Source: Maniola hyperantus
Lineage: Eukaryota; Arthropoda; Insecta; Lepidoptera; Nymphalidae
Length of the DNA stretch: 64,000 nt
Reading direction: 5' to 3'
NCBI RefSeq assembly: GCF_902806685.2
Contig: NC_048539.1
Span: 13,342,501 to 13,406,500, forward strand
Notes under the pieces: generated by a model
The model's input: the letters and a program-made list of their open reading frames with translations, nothing else
Told to the model about the DNA's origin: nothing
Database searches by the model: none
Made by a program: the position numbers and the translations under genes
Shown: positions 1 to 10,071 of the stretch, piece by piece
How the letters are laid out: each line of letters begins with the position of its first letter
How positions within the stretch are numbered: the first letter of the stretch is position 1

Positions 1-41
1 GCCGATTGTGATGGTCCTCTCCCACATGCCGGGTAAAGTTG
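1..41 (-). CDS. Aminotransferase exon 6 (partial)
   Basis: Acceptor CAG ends at 42. The exon completes a split Ala codon with exon 5, then reads TLPGMWERTITIG to the window edge. This block normally stands just before the catalytic-lysine segment in the family. Confidence 0.9.
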
Positions 42-3000
42 CTGTTAATAAATAACTATTTATGTGTGGTGCATTGCATATACTGATTACGTCATACGCA
101 GCGTTGCTGGTGACAACTTTCTAATTTGCGTACGCCACGTACGAGACGAGCTATCTATTTTAGGCTATCTGTCTCTACTTTTTCTCACTTGTATAAGTAT
201 GCAACAAACCCCGCGCGCACCTGCAACTTACGTGTATAAGTATGCAACGATCCCTATACAAACCTGCAACTAACCTGTATTGGTGTGCAACTAACTATAC
301 GAGCTTGTAACAATTATTATGTTTTGCTTTCTTCCTAATATTACCCTATATATATCAAACAGTATTCGAATCGACCCCATAAAGCATAATTTAAAAAAAA
401 ATCTTTCAGCATCAGTTTTCCCCTCCAATTTTAATATGGGTATCTTCAAGTTGAGAGTGAATAGGCATCTTCTAAGCAAGCGCGCTCCATCTTAGGCTAC
501 ATCATCACTTGCCACCAGACCCCCAATTGTGTAAGAAAAACGTAATCATCGTTATCATAATCGGTAGTAAATGCTGTGCCTTGACTGGCTGTGTGATGTA
601 AACGGCCAATCAACCAATCGAAGAGCAGAATTTGCTGTCGATTACGATAACGGGCAGGTCTGAATCTATGAATTTAAAAAAACCCACCTATCCGAATATG
701 TTTATGAGGCTTATACACCATCCACTCGTACACCTCATCGGACACACACAGCACATTGTGGTTTTTGCACAGAGCCGCTAGAGTGTCCAGCTCCTGTGCA
801 GTGAACACTTTCCCCACTGGGTTGTGCGGCGTGTTCAGTATCAGCATCTTGGTTCGACTGTTGAATAGAGACGCCAGTTCTTTCTCGTCTAGTACCCAGT
901 CGGCTGACGTCATCTCTCCTTTGCTGGGCTTCTGTAAACAAACAGTTTTATAAACATGCCCTGACTTCATTCTCTCTAGGGTGTAACCAGAACGCTGGCA
1001 AAAACGAAGACAGGTGACGAAATTTTCCGTAAGTATGCCACTCGGAGACAATGCCACGTCGTAGGCGAGGCATTGACCTTCTGAAGTTCTGCACGCTATA
1101 CATTACGGGTTTGAAAAAATACTAAATCACTAAAACTATAAAAAGAGGCAAATGGTTATTGGTATTAGATTATGTTTAGGTAGCACAACAATAACGCTAA
1201 GTTTTTGCACGCGTTCTATGTAGCGAATAGTGATCAAGTAAAAATGCGGAGATCCATAGATGAACTGGAGTGACTGACAACTGATCGTGTCGCAAAGCAG
1301 AAATGACAATAGGCAAACACATATTTCAGGAAACCGATAGACATTGAAACAATCCCAAGACGAAGGCGACCTAGCATCGTTGAAAGACCCATCAATAGGT
1401 GTGTTTCCTATCAATTACAAACTGAGTATCTTTAAAACAAGAGTGAATAGGCATCATCTTGGTGAACGTGTCCCATCTTTGGCCAAATCATCACTTTCCA
1501 TCAGGCGTGATTGGGGTCAAGCTTGCCTGTAAATTCCAGGAGGGTTCCAAGCACACCCTGGTGTTAAAATTAACCTACATATTATGGCATTTATTTTCTC
1601 CAAAATACATAAACAGTTGCCCCTTGACCTCCATAACCCATTTACGACATAGATTGTCAATAATGTATGTATGGTTACTGATAATATTATTGTCAAAGGT
1701 TAATGAATAGTGATAGAGGAAAATAAGGTCATCAGACAGATGGACACGCGACTTCAGTGTAGTATTTTATATAAGGATTTTTTTAATTTATAGACTTGCG
1801 CTTGGCTGCAATGGACCAGTGGCCCTACCGCGGTTGTTTGACAGCTACAATGTCACGATCGCAATCATCTCTGATTGGTTAATGCTCGCTCACTATTGGC
1901 CACAATGCATTGTTGCTCATTGTTGCAACAAGAATCGCACAAATTCAGCCAATCAGAACAATTGAGATTGTAATAATGATTGATGCAGGTTTTAGACAAT
2001 CGCCCCGCTGGTCGCAACTAAAGATGCAGCCTAAGATGGAGTGTGCTATCTAGATCACTATTCACTCTTGGCTTTTTTTAAATTGATTCAAAGTATTAGT
2101 TCTCTTTTGTTTTTTGTGAAAAATTTAAATAATGTGACCGCAACCACACACTCACTAAGGGTGAGATCTATAGAGCACACTCTGACTTAGCTTACACTTA
2201 AGACAGAGTTAAAACGAGACAGAGTTAGAACGAAACAGAGTTATATCTCTCACATAAATCTGTCTTGTTTTAACTCAATCGTAAGTCTGTGCAAAGTCAA
2301 AGTGCGCTCTATAGATCTCAGCCTAAGTAGAGAGAGCGCGGCATCTTTTTCGATAGCAATTTAAACTATGCAATTATGTAATAATTATTTTGGCATAGAA
2401 CAATGACTTAAAACGCGATGGGCCGACTTCTTACTGCTACTTTCAGTCTCCCGCTGGTTTTATTTTCATAATGCCAATTTGAACTGTATGTCAAGGAAAA
2501 TAAAGCTAAGTTCAAGTTGCTATCAAAAAAGATGCTCCACCTCGGTTCCACTCAATAGATGTGCGTTGCCCCTATGTTTTCAAAACATTTGAACACTTAC
2601 TGGTTTCAAAGCAATAAACTTAGGTGTGCCTCCCGCAGACCTGATCATAAACTCATAGCAGTCAAAGAAGGGCTCAATTACTATCACTTCATCACCTTCT
2701 TCCACATGACCTGTGAAAATTAAGACCAGATTGTAGAGTGGGAAGGTTCCTACAGCAGTGGACGTCCATCAGTTAATACAATAATTATAATCGTCTAAAT
2801 GTATAAAAGGAAAAGGTGACTGACTGACTGATCTATCAACGTACAGCTCAAACCACTGGACGGATCGGGCTGAAATTTGGCATGCAGATAGCTATTATGA
2901 CATAGGCATCTGTTAAGAAAGGATTTTTGGAAATTCAACCCCCAAGCGGGTGAAATAGTAGTTTGAAATTTGTGTAGTCCATGCGGACGAAGTCGCGAGC

Positions 3001-5028
3001 ATAAGCTACTTGTAATCGAGAAAAAAAGGAACCCTTATAAGATCACTTTGTTGTCTGTCTGTCTATCGTGTATGTCGAGACCAGTCAAAAAAAATAAAAA
3101 TTAAAGTGTTATTTCATGTACGATGGTTCGAAACCTTTCGTGTGCGAGTCTGACTCGCTTTTAACCGGTTTTTATCAACAATACCTCTATCATGAACATA
3201 ATAATTTGCTAATAAAATGTACCTAATAGATAATAAGTAATTTTACTTACCAAGAATAGCAGAAAACAATGCTTCATATGCGCCACTTGTTACTAATATT
3301 TCATTAATTGGATCCAATTCTTTACCTACCAAAGGCGAGTAAAGTTTGGCCAGATTTTGTACTAGTCTTAGGTGACCCTGTAATAAATGCATATATACGT
3401 TAAGTAATATGGATTGGTTTAAGCTATGATCAACCCATCGCCGCCAAATTACCGAGCACGGGTCTCCTCTCAGAATGAGAAGGGTTGGCTATTACCATGC
3501 TAGCCAAGTGCAGATTGGCACACACCTTTCAGAACATCATGGTGAACTCTCAGATATGCAGGTTTCTGTACATATACATTAAAGCAAGTGAGTTAGCTGA
3601 AAAGCTGTGATAGCCTACTGGTTAGGACGTCCGCCTTCTAATCGGAGGTCGTGGGTTCAATCCCAGGCACGCCTCACACTCTCACACCTCTAACTTTTCT
3701 GATTTATGTGCGTTTTAATGAGGAAACCTGCATGCCAGAGAGTTCTCCATAATCTTCTCAAAGGTGTGTGAAGTCTACCAATCAACATCAGACATGTCGC
3801 AGGACGCCACTGGATTCAGGCGGCGCAAGACCGTGGCATGTGGAAGTCCCTGCAAGAGACCTATGTCAGGCAGTGGACGTCTATCGGTTGATGATGATGA
3901 TATCATGGATTTCCTCAAAATAATGCTTGCTTCTATACAACTAACTTAGTCACAGAGACAAGGTATGGTGCATGGAATAACTTACGAATCCTCTGGTATA
4001 TTGGTTGAGCAGTGGGTTTTCTCCTGTCGCAACATCGGCAAGAGCTTTGGTGACATGTTTCGGTGCATGGTAGTCAGGGAAACCTTGACCAAGATTTACG
4101 GCTGGCTTGTATTCAGCTGCCAGTTGGATGTATTCAACCCTACAAGTGCATTACATACATAAAAAATTCAGTCCAAAAAATCTTTTCTAATGCGAGTCTA
4201 AAACTTAAATTTTTTTAGTGCTGTTATGATGTTTTATCTTACTTGAATAAATAATCCATATATACTAAAACAATGAACCTAAAACTAACACCCTTAAAAA
4301 ATCTATAATAATATATATATAAATAATAAATAAAATATATTGTTAAAAGCAGGCAAGGTTTTATAGATATTGGCAGCGTTCCCTCTTTGAATAGCTAGGC
4401 TAATTCTTGGTCCGAGGAAGCTGCCAGCTCTTTGGTCTCCTGTGATGTCGACTAACCTTTTTAGCTATTTCCTTAAAAAGCCTTATAGCGCTAGGACCCC
4501 ACGGACAAAGGGTCTCTACACCGAATGGGACAAAATCATATTCCGAGCCTAGACCCCTTAAGTTATAGTGAAAACTATATGCAAAATCGAAGGTTCTAGA
4601 CCCAACAGTTTAAGTCAGTTAGTGTTTTGCAGTTTTTATTTTATTTTAACTCTGCTCCAATATGGCGTAAGTGTCAGTTTTAAATACAATGTACTGTGGC
4701 ATGATATCATTGCCTGACATTTAAAATTAATTACTATTAGAGGAATTACATAACTAGTAATTTACCATACTGAACATACTCCATCCAGATCCTATATACT
4801 TAGTATTTTATAAGCCGGAAATTATATAACAATGTAAATAATGAGTTAAACTCACCATACACTCTTCTCACCGGCACCATATCGAGCAGGAAGCTTGAAT
4901 TTATCACACATAACTGCACTTATACTTATTTCCCTTCTTACTAATTTACTACTTGTATTGCGTTGTTTTATTGCACAATGACTGTGATCTTTCAACGCGG
5001 CAATAAAAGACCTTCTCCACCTAAACAT
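1..5028 (-). CDS. Kynurenine aminotransferase / glutamine transaminase K-like enzyme, six exons, 3' part outside window
   Basis: Fold-type I PLP-dependent aminotransferase; the family transaminates kynurenine and glutamine (tryptophan catabolism). Six minus-strand exons (5028-4856, 4139-3986, 3377-3251, 2710-2601, 931-688, 41-1) join in frame across GT-AG introns to 283 codons. Family landmarks seen: SVW before the core (about residue 56), LGQGFPD at 74-80, NQYTRG near 104, SGAYEALF in exon 3, EPFFDCYE in exon 4, NTPHNPVGK at 221-229 (PLP-contacting Asn225), SDEVYEW at 252-258, and LPGMWERTITIG in exon 6. The Schiff-base lysine should lie in the next exon, beyond the left edge. Residues 1-39 are rich in Arg, Lys and Ser, like a mitochondrial presequence; Met40 directly precedes the conserved core and could start a cytosolic form. 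KAT versus cysteine-S-conjugate beta-lyase activity cannot be separated from sequence. Confidence 0.95.
42..687 (-). other. Aminotransferase intron 5
   Basis: A 646-bp phase-1 intron. Tandem 'tataagtatgcaac'-like units lie at about 190-300. At 395-545 is a plus-strand scrap of a LINE C-terminus (frame includes FKLRVNRHLLSKRAPS), the same family as the fragment at 1340-1545. Confidence 0.7.
688..931 (-). CDS. Aminotransferase exon 5
   Basis: A 244-bp exon starting after a TTTACAG acceptor with KPSKGEM and ending HIRI plus one base before a GTGGGT donor. It carries NTPHNPVGK and SDEVYEW, both PLP-site motifs. The frame stays open upstream to about 1094, but that part does not resemble the family and lies beyond a good acceptor, so it is excluded. 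Confidence 0.95.
1340..1545 (+). repeat. LINE ORF2 C-terminal fragment
   Basis: One frame reads IFKTRVNRHHLGERVPS, like the last residues of Lepidoptera LINE reverse-transcriptase proteins. Related scraps lie at 395-545, 8670-8745, 17695-17760 and 39970-40025. All are 5'-truncated and non-functional. The clade is uncertain. Confidence 0.55.
1840..2008 (+). mobile_element. MITE-like repeat, copy 1
   Basis: Nearly identical to 58949-59105. By eye the core differs by three substitutions and one 10-bp duplication in this copy. Both contain opposed 'ctgattggtt' and 'aaccaat'-type sequences. There is no coding capacity. It lies in aminotransferase intron 4. Confidence 0.65.
2162..2320 (+). mobile_element. 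Foldback MITE with TGAGATCTATAGAGC ends
   Basis: The two ends are inverted copies about 28 bp long with few mismatches (tgagatctatagagc outermost). The internal part repeats 'acagagttaaaacgag'-like units. A diverged relative is at 26378-26620. Non-coding, in intron 4. Confidence 0.7.
2341..2535 (+). mobile_element. MITE with GCATCTTTTTCGATAGCAA ends
   Basis: The left end (2341-2366) and right end (2511-2535) are imperfect inverted repeats of about 25 bp enclosing non-coding AT-rich DNA. It starts 20 bp after the previous MITE. Confidence 0.6.
2601..2710 (-). CDS. Aminotransferase exon 4
   Basis: A 110-bp exon between a CAG acceptor and a GTAAGTG donor. It encodes GHVEEGDEVIVIEPFFDCYE and the following AGGTPKF segment, which is the standard EPFFDCY region of the family. 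It ends in phase 0. Confidence 0.95.
2795..3010 (-). repeat. Family B repeat (cgcgacttcgtccgcgtggactacaca type)
   Basis: Near full length, reverse orientation. It runs from a (TCAG)n-type tail at the left to the 'gcttatgctcgcgacttcg' head at the right. It lies in aminotransferase intron 3. Other copies are listed throughout the window. Confidence 0.8.
3015..3178 (+). repeat. Family E repeat fragment (ggttccgta ... ctgactcgc type)
   Basis: A short, internally deleted copy of the repeat seen at full length at 55420-55878 and 57400-57862. It retains 'aggatcactttgttgtctgtctg' (split over the line) and the 'gagtctgactcgc ... accggttttt' end. Confidence 0.6.
3251..3377 (-). CDS. Aminotransferase exon 3
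   Basis: A 127-bp exon after a TTATTACAG acceptor, with a GTAAGT donor. It encodes GHLRLVQNLAKLYSPLVGKE and the segment ending SGAYEALFSAIL. It starts in phase 0 and ends in phase 1. Confidence 0.95.
3425..3592 (-). mobile_element. tRNA-derived SINE, body only, reverse orientation
   Basis: Matches the body of the full SINE at 33253-33567 on the opposite strand ('gatcaacccatcgccg ... gagcacgggtctcctctcag ... cacctttcagaacatcat'). It lacks the tRNA head. A forward copy starts about 12 bp later, giving an inverted SINE pair in intron 2. Confidence 0.75.
3603..3780 (+). mobile_element. tRNA-derived SINE, 5' part
   Basis: The head 'gctgtgatagcctactggttaggacg' (split here: gctgtgatagcc / tactggttaggacg) with a B-box-like 'gggttcaatccc' is a tRNA-like Pol III promoter. 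The body follows as far as 'gtgtgtgaagtctaccaat' and then passes into an RTE-LINE scrap. It is a SINE, not a functional tRNA gene. Confidence 0.8.
3783..3908 (+). repeat. RTE-type LINE 3' end fragment
   Basis: One frame reads HWIQAAQDRGMWKSLQETYV then RQWTSIG and a stop, followed by a gatgatgatg tail. This is the C-terminus and 3' tail typical of RTE-clade LINE proteins, heavily 5'-truncated. Confidence 0.7.
3986..4139 (-). CDS. Aminotransferase exon 2
   Basis: A 154-bp exon after a CTTGTAG acceptor; it completes the Trp codon begun in exon 1. It encodes VEYIQLAAEYKPAVNLGQGF, then PDYHAPKHVTKAL and NQYTRGF. Donor GTAAGT, phase 0. Confidence 0.95.
4140..4855 (-). other. Aminotransferase intron 1
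   Basis: 716 bp with GTGAGT donor and TAG acceptor. It contains a short AT microsatellite near 4305-4340 and otherwise nothing recognised. Confidence 0.85.
4856..5028 (-). CDS. Aminotransferase exon 1 with possible mitochondrial presequence
   Basis: The ATG is at 5028-5026. The N-terminus MFRWRRSFIAALKDH is basic and hydroxylated, consistent with a presequence. A second Met (residue 40, MCDKFKLPARYG) immediately precedes the conserved core. The exon ends GAGEKSV plus two bases before GTGAGT. The DD82E transposon begins 55 bp upstream. Confidence 0.88.
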
Positions 5029-5082
5029 GATAACACAATTTTTGTAAGATAAACTGTAATAAAGAGATTCAAAACTTATCTA

Positions 5083-5114
5083 AACTAGCGGCACGCTATG
5101 ATGGCCGGTTTGAC
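5083..5114 (+). repeat. Left terminal inverted repeat of DD82E transposon
   Basis: Matches the reverse complement of 7226-7257 at 31 of 32 positions. Preceded by the TA target duplication. Confidence 0.95.
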
Positions 5115-5656
5115 GTTTGTCCGCTCATGAAGTTCCGTATTAATTGATAACGACTTTGAAGGAAATAATTGTATTACTTTATTGACGATAGTGATGTGCA
5201 GAGATTCATAAATTTTATCGAATGTAGTTTTAGGTTTAGGACTCAAAATTTATTTATTAAATTGATTTCTTAAATGTATACAAGTGTAGAAAAATCAGTT
5301 TGCACCATTTAAGGGGTGAATGTACTTGTGAATATGAACAATTTTCACTATGTGGACAAACCTCTGAAATCGCAAAAAAATATCAATAAATTTTTAAAAA
5401 TGGAATCTAATACGATCGTCACATAGGATCGCTGGCTAGCACAACTACTACCTCCGGCAAACTCGCGTCAATGCTCAATGCAAAACAAAGCAGTTTCGAA
5501 TTGACGTTGCTTCGAAAAGTATAAACTGTCAGTGCAATGCGATTGTGATATAGTTTTGACCTGGCTTTGGATTTCAAATATTGATACTGCATTACTGTTG
5601 ACCCTTGCTCGTTAATTTGGACTCTGTTCAAGCCCTTTGTTGTGGATTTCGTCGAT

Positions 5657-6998
5657 ATGACCGAACGTACGCAGAGAACTGTTCTAAATAGTCAGACACG
5701 TGAGTTCCTAATACGCCTTCGTAACTATTTCGATCGTGAAGCTCAAAATGGAGGGCCAATTTTACCTATAACGTCAGTGGTTGAACGCGTAGCTGATGCG
5801 CTTAATATTGGACAACGAACTGTTAGACGGATAACTAAAAAAAAATATGGCGAGACTGGCACAGAAGAAAATAAACTTCACACACCAAAAAAGAGAAAAC
5901 GAGCAAAACCAGTCGTAGGCATCGATAGCTTTGATGCCGATGCTATCCGAAGACATGTTTACGGCTACTATTTACAGAAGGAGTATCCAACAAGAAAAAA
6001 GTTGGTGCATTCACTGAAGGAAGCTGGATTATTCTTCGGTGGGGAAAGTTCTTTAACGAAGATTTTGAAGACCATTGGATTTCGATACAAAAAATGTAAC
6101 AAACGCAAAATATTGATGGAAAGATTTGATATAGCGATGGCAAGGTATACTTTTTTACGGCAAGTGAAAGAAATCAAAAATTGGCAAAATGTTGTGTTCT
6201 TGGATGAAACATGGCTTAATGCTAACCATACTGTAGGCCGTTCTTGGAACGATGACACAGCAGCATCTACTTCCAAAGTTCCTGTAGGAAAAGGATCGCG
6301 ACTTATAATTTGTCACGCCGGAACCATCAACGGGTTTGTCGAAGGTTCTCTCATGGCTTTTGCGTCAAAAACCACTGGAGACTATCATGAAGACATGAAT
6401 GGAGAAAAGTTTACTGAATGGTTTACCTCAATGTTGTGTAGCCTCCCTGAACCATCTATTATAATTATGGACAACGCCCCATACCACTCGATGCAAATTG
6501 ACAAGCCACCTGCCCAATCCCAAAAGAAAGCTGATATCGTCGCATGGCTTCGTAAAAATGGCGTAGATGCAAACATGAATATGTTAAAAGCGGAATTAGT
6601 ACGTCTTTTAAAAGAAAACAAACCAACCAAGATCCGATACGTCATTGACGAAATAGCATTAGAACATGGGCACAGAGTTATACGGTTACCGCCTTACCAT
6701 TGTGAGTATAATGCGATTGAGTTGGTGTGGGCTCAAATTAAGGGATATGCTGCAAGACACAATACAGAACCCCCATTTACCACAAAAAAAAATGCTAAAA
6801 TTATTAGAAGAAGCTTGTGAACATGTGACTAAAGGAGACTGGGAAAAGGTTGTGAATAGAACTGTTAAATTAATAAGGGAAGATTATGAAAGAGATGTGA
6901 AAATAGATAATATTATAGAAAACGAACATATAATTATTAATGTATGTGATGATAGCAGTGACGACAGTGAAAATAGTAGTATGGACGAATCTGATTAA
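5657..6998 (+). pseudogene. DDE transposase, frameshifted after the catalytic domain
   Basis: The first ATG is at 5657; the frame is open further upstream but without ATG. The N-terminal half has helix-turn-helix-like segments (about residues 41-60, RVADALNIGQRTVRRI, and 131-146). The DDE core follows: VVFLDETWLN (D183), IIIMDNAPYHS (D272) and YNAIELVW (E355), all before the frame ends at 6820 (387 residues). An A9 run at 6784-6792 shifts the frame. The +1-shifted frame continues to 6998 with about 70 more residues (KLLEEACEHVTKGDW and an acidic Ser/Asp tail), which resemble the natural C-terminus. The shift may be a mutation, a homopolymer sequencing error or slippage. The catalytic triad is intact. 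Base composition is AT-rich like the surroundings. Confidence 0.9.
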
Positions 6999-7225
6999 TT
7001 ATGGCCTTTTGTGGCACCTTTTTCGGTATCTTTTGTATTCATATGTTTCTTGTGTGCATATAAAGTATGTATATTCATTTTCGTTCAAATATTCAGTTCG
7101 TTCAAATAAATTAAATAAACATATACATTTTTGTTTTATTAAACCTATTTAATCAGGTACAAAAACAAAACTTAATTGTTTTTTGTTCGAGAATAAATTG
7201 ACATTCCACATCACTATTGTAATGT

Positions 7226-7257
7226 GTCAAACCGGCCATCATAGCGTGCCGCTAGTG
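7226..7257 (-). repeat. Right terminal inverted repeat of DD82E transposon
   Basis: Mirror of 5083-5114, followed by TA. The poly(A) signal-like aataaa sequences at about 7105-7125 lie between the coding region and this end. Confidence 0.95.
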
Positions 7258-7259
7258 TA

Positions 7260-9050
7260 AACGTAAACAAATCAGTACGAGTTGAATGACGGAGCTAATA
7301 AGTTTTATGTTAATTATCTCTATAAATTGAGATGTAGAATTAAATTAAATAGCAATACTAACTTAAAACTATTGATAAGGATAAGAAATTTACATATCTT
7401 TCGATGAATTATTAAACACAGCTGGGCCGGAAAATAACCTTACATTGAAACAAACTTCAAAAACGTATGACTTTGACACGCTCAGTGTTGCCAACTTTTA
7501 AATGAACTCTCCACCAGATTATTACTATCTAAAACAACGAACGAAAAGGCTGTAACTACTTTCATAACTTCACTAATCCACTAAATAAATTTTTAGCTAT
7601 GAAAGAAAAGAATATGTAAGTCAGTTTGAATAACTAATCAGTGCTGCCTACAAAGTAATAGTAAAAAATCGCGCCGTAACTACTGGATGAGTTCAAATGA
7701 AACTAGGCATGATTTTAGGTCATACTATGAGTAAGAACATAGGATAATTTTTTATCCCTAAATGCAGCATGGTTCTCTTGGGAGAGGGAATGAAAGTCAA
7801 AATGTCTACTTAGTTGTAATTCATTAAAACACGTAACTAGTCCAATTTCATTCATCCTTTTTTTGTTAGAATGGAAAAACTTTAAAGATGTCCCATAAAT
7901 ATTTCAAGGTCATCGGTTTTGTAGTTCAGAAATTATTACAGTAGATAATCACAATTATTTTACCGTACAAAAAATATCACTTATTTTATTTTCATGGCAA
8001 CCTTTATTAAATAAAAAAAAAGTTTGTTGTTATAGAGTAGCGGCAATGGAAATACACATTTCTGTGAAATTTTTTACCTTTAACTATTACGGTTCACGAG
8101 ATCCAGCCCACTGACAGACAGATGGATGGATAGAGCACGGGCAGTGGAGTTCGGGTACGGATCTAATACTTACCTGCATTATTATGTATTCTTAGCTGAA
8201 ACGTGGTTCAGAGGTTAAGTGATCGCGTTTTCGGGGTCGAAACCACCAGTTTTAGTGGAAAATTCACTAGGTTGGCAGCACTGGACACACTTTGACATTT
8301 TGAACTTTGACGATTTTGGCATTCCGACATTGACATACCGACAGATTAAAACTCGTAGAATAAAAGCGTTTTTTTTAAAATAATTATTGTCTTCCTTCTC
8401 TGAGGTTTTTTAAAGCTGCACCATTGATACCCGTTCCCATTTGTCAGATTGCAAAGTCCTCAAATCAGTAAAATATTAAAAACTTTCCACATTAGCGGCT
8501 TTAAATTTTTCGAACAAGAAAATATTTGAAGATTAGAGGTATTTTATTTTCATTATTATTGAGGTGTCTTCTGATATTAAAATAATACGGTGATGGACTT
8601 ATACCTGATGAGTGATGACATTAATTATTTTATGTAATGGCAGAAGGTGCTTATTCACCCTGTTTACTTATAAACAAGAGTGAATAGGCATCTAGATAAA
8701 TGCCTCCCATCTTATTCCATCAGCTGATGTCAAGCGCATAACGAATTTTAAAAAAACTTTTATTTTAGGACGTAAAATCGCATGAAGTGCTCCTCTTGTT
8801 TAGAGCCTGCAGTCCTTTTTGTACGCCTCACTAAAACTCCCATTAATCTTCCCCATTTGTGTTCACTCTAGCATGAACGATGAAATTTCAAAAGTTTACG
8901 AAAGCTGAACAACAAGCACTTTGTTTAAAATCCCGAATAAAGACATTTCGCAGGGCAGGTGACCCTGATTGATAGAGTACCTAAGTAGGTATAATAAAAT
9001 TATTAAATAGTAGTTAATTCGAACGCTAGCGAAAACCTGGCTTATCATAA
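7260..9050. other. Intergenic, upstream of the aminotransferase
   Basis: About 1.8 kb of AT-rich DNA. A LINE-tail scrap ('caagagtgaataggcatct') lies at 8675-8745. No exon, promoter element or other repeat is recognised. If the transposon inserted into an existing promoter, the displaced part should be at the left of this stretch. Confidence 0.5.
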
Positions 9051-9145
9051 ACTAGATGATGCCCGTGACTTAGTCCGCGTGGATTTTGGTTTTAAATCCC
9101 GTGGGAACTCTTTGATTTTCCGGGATTTGAATGTAGCCTAACCTA
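9051..9145 (+). repeat. Family A repeat, 5' part
   Basis: Begins 'actagatgatgcccgtgact' and matches the first ~95 bp of family A. It then turns into a short inverted copy of the head (about 9140-9165). Confidence 0.7.
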
Positions 9146-9380
9146 AGTCCACGCGGAGAAGTTGTACGTCTCACGCTTAGGACTTAAGTATTATATAGGT
9201 ATTATATTCTTTTTGTAGAACCGTAAGACCAAGTTTTAAATAAGTTTAGCCCAAGAATAGAGTTAAACGAATACGCCAGCCAAGTTCGTAGTTTCCAAGT
9301 AAGTAAATCTAAACTTTCAAGACTCATGTGGCGTGAACGGAGCTGAGTTGATAGTGTAGTAGGTACATCTATATAAAAAT

Positions 9381-9572
9381 ACAGTGCGACAAGGCTGTCT
9401 TGGTGCGTTGCAAAAATCGGAACCTTAGATGAATGTATACTATCTCTATGATCGGAACACGTTGCCCTCAAGTGTCTCTTTTGTTCTTGTATGAATATTC
9501 AAGCCTTTGTTCTCCGACAGCGCCCCCCTGTCAATGTCATTCGAAAGTGCCAAGAGAGCCTTGTCGCACTGT
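9381..9572 (+). mobile_element. MITE with ACAGTGCGACAAGGCT ends, copy 1
   Basis: Starts acagtgcgacaaggct and ends agccttgtcgcactgt, with flanking TA. A second copy is at 43052-43209. This copy carries about 35 extra internal bases. Non-coding. Confidence 0.8.
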
Positions 9573-10070
9573 ATAATATGTAGGGGATATACGGGATATA
9601 CCTACATATTATAGTTTATTACATTAAGGTGACTTACATATTTATGCTGAAACCATTAAAATAACATAGGGTTAATTTCGTTAAATGCGAAAGTAATAAT
9701 ACACACTGCGCTGTTATACGATTGGGAGGGAAAGAAAAGCTCATTTAGTTGGGATCGACGATAATTATTTCATTTGAAGCTCCCACAAAGTAACAAGAAA
9801 ACGTCTCTCTACGAGACGCTGGCTGGAAGGAGAACATATTTTTGGCTGAATTGTTAATGAACCTTCGTAATTTAGAGACGACTCCACGGAATCTCGAATA
9901 GGAGAAATGGTAAAGGGTCTTGTCGATTTCGTAAAACCACGGCAATCGGCCCGCTGGAGTTATAATATGATACGAGAATAATGACCTACGGGCTACGCGA
10001 CGCGACGGCGCGCTCCTTCGACGGCTCTCGTGTAAGTTTTATCTCATGACAGAAAAATACGATTTTATAC
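9573..10070. other. Intergenic stretch, no gene recognised
   Basis: A 66-codon minus-strand open frame (9745-9945) has no recognisable motif and no splice context. It may be part of an old repeat. Nothing else is seen. Confidence 0.4.
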
Positions 10071-10071
10071 G

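Larger units (their letters stand above)
932..2600 (-). other. Aminotransferase intron 4
   Basis: The longest visible intron of this gene (1,669 bp). It holds a LINE scrap (1340-1545) and three foldback or MITE-like elements (1840-2008, 2162-2320, 2341-2535). The rest shows nothing recognisable. Confidence 0.8.
5083..7257 (+). mobile_element. DD82E IS630-Tc1-mariner superfamily transposon (Sailor-like)
   Basis: The ends are 32-bp inverted repeats (5083-5114 and 7226-7257) differing only at the outermost base; they contain agcggcacgctatgatggcc. TA dinucleotides flank both ends (5081-5082, 7258-7259), the target duplication of this superfamily. One transposase gene lies inside. D183, D272 and E355 give 82 residues between the second Asp and the Glu, the spacing used to define the Sailor family; that name is from memory. 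The element is structurally complete apart from one base gained in an A9 run. It sits in the immediate upstream region of the minus-strand aminotransferase. Confidence 0.93.

Noticed and set aside
9745..9945. 66-codon minus-strand frame
   Set aside because: No recognisable domain. It may be a remnant of an unidentified repeat, but there is no evidence for a gene.
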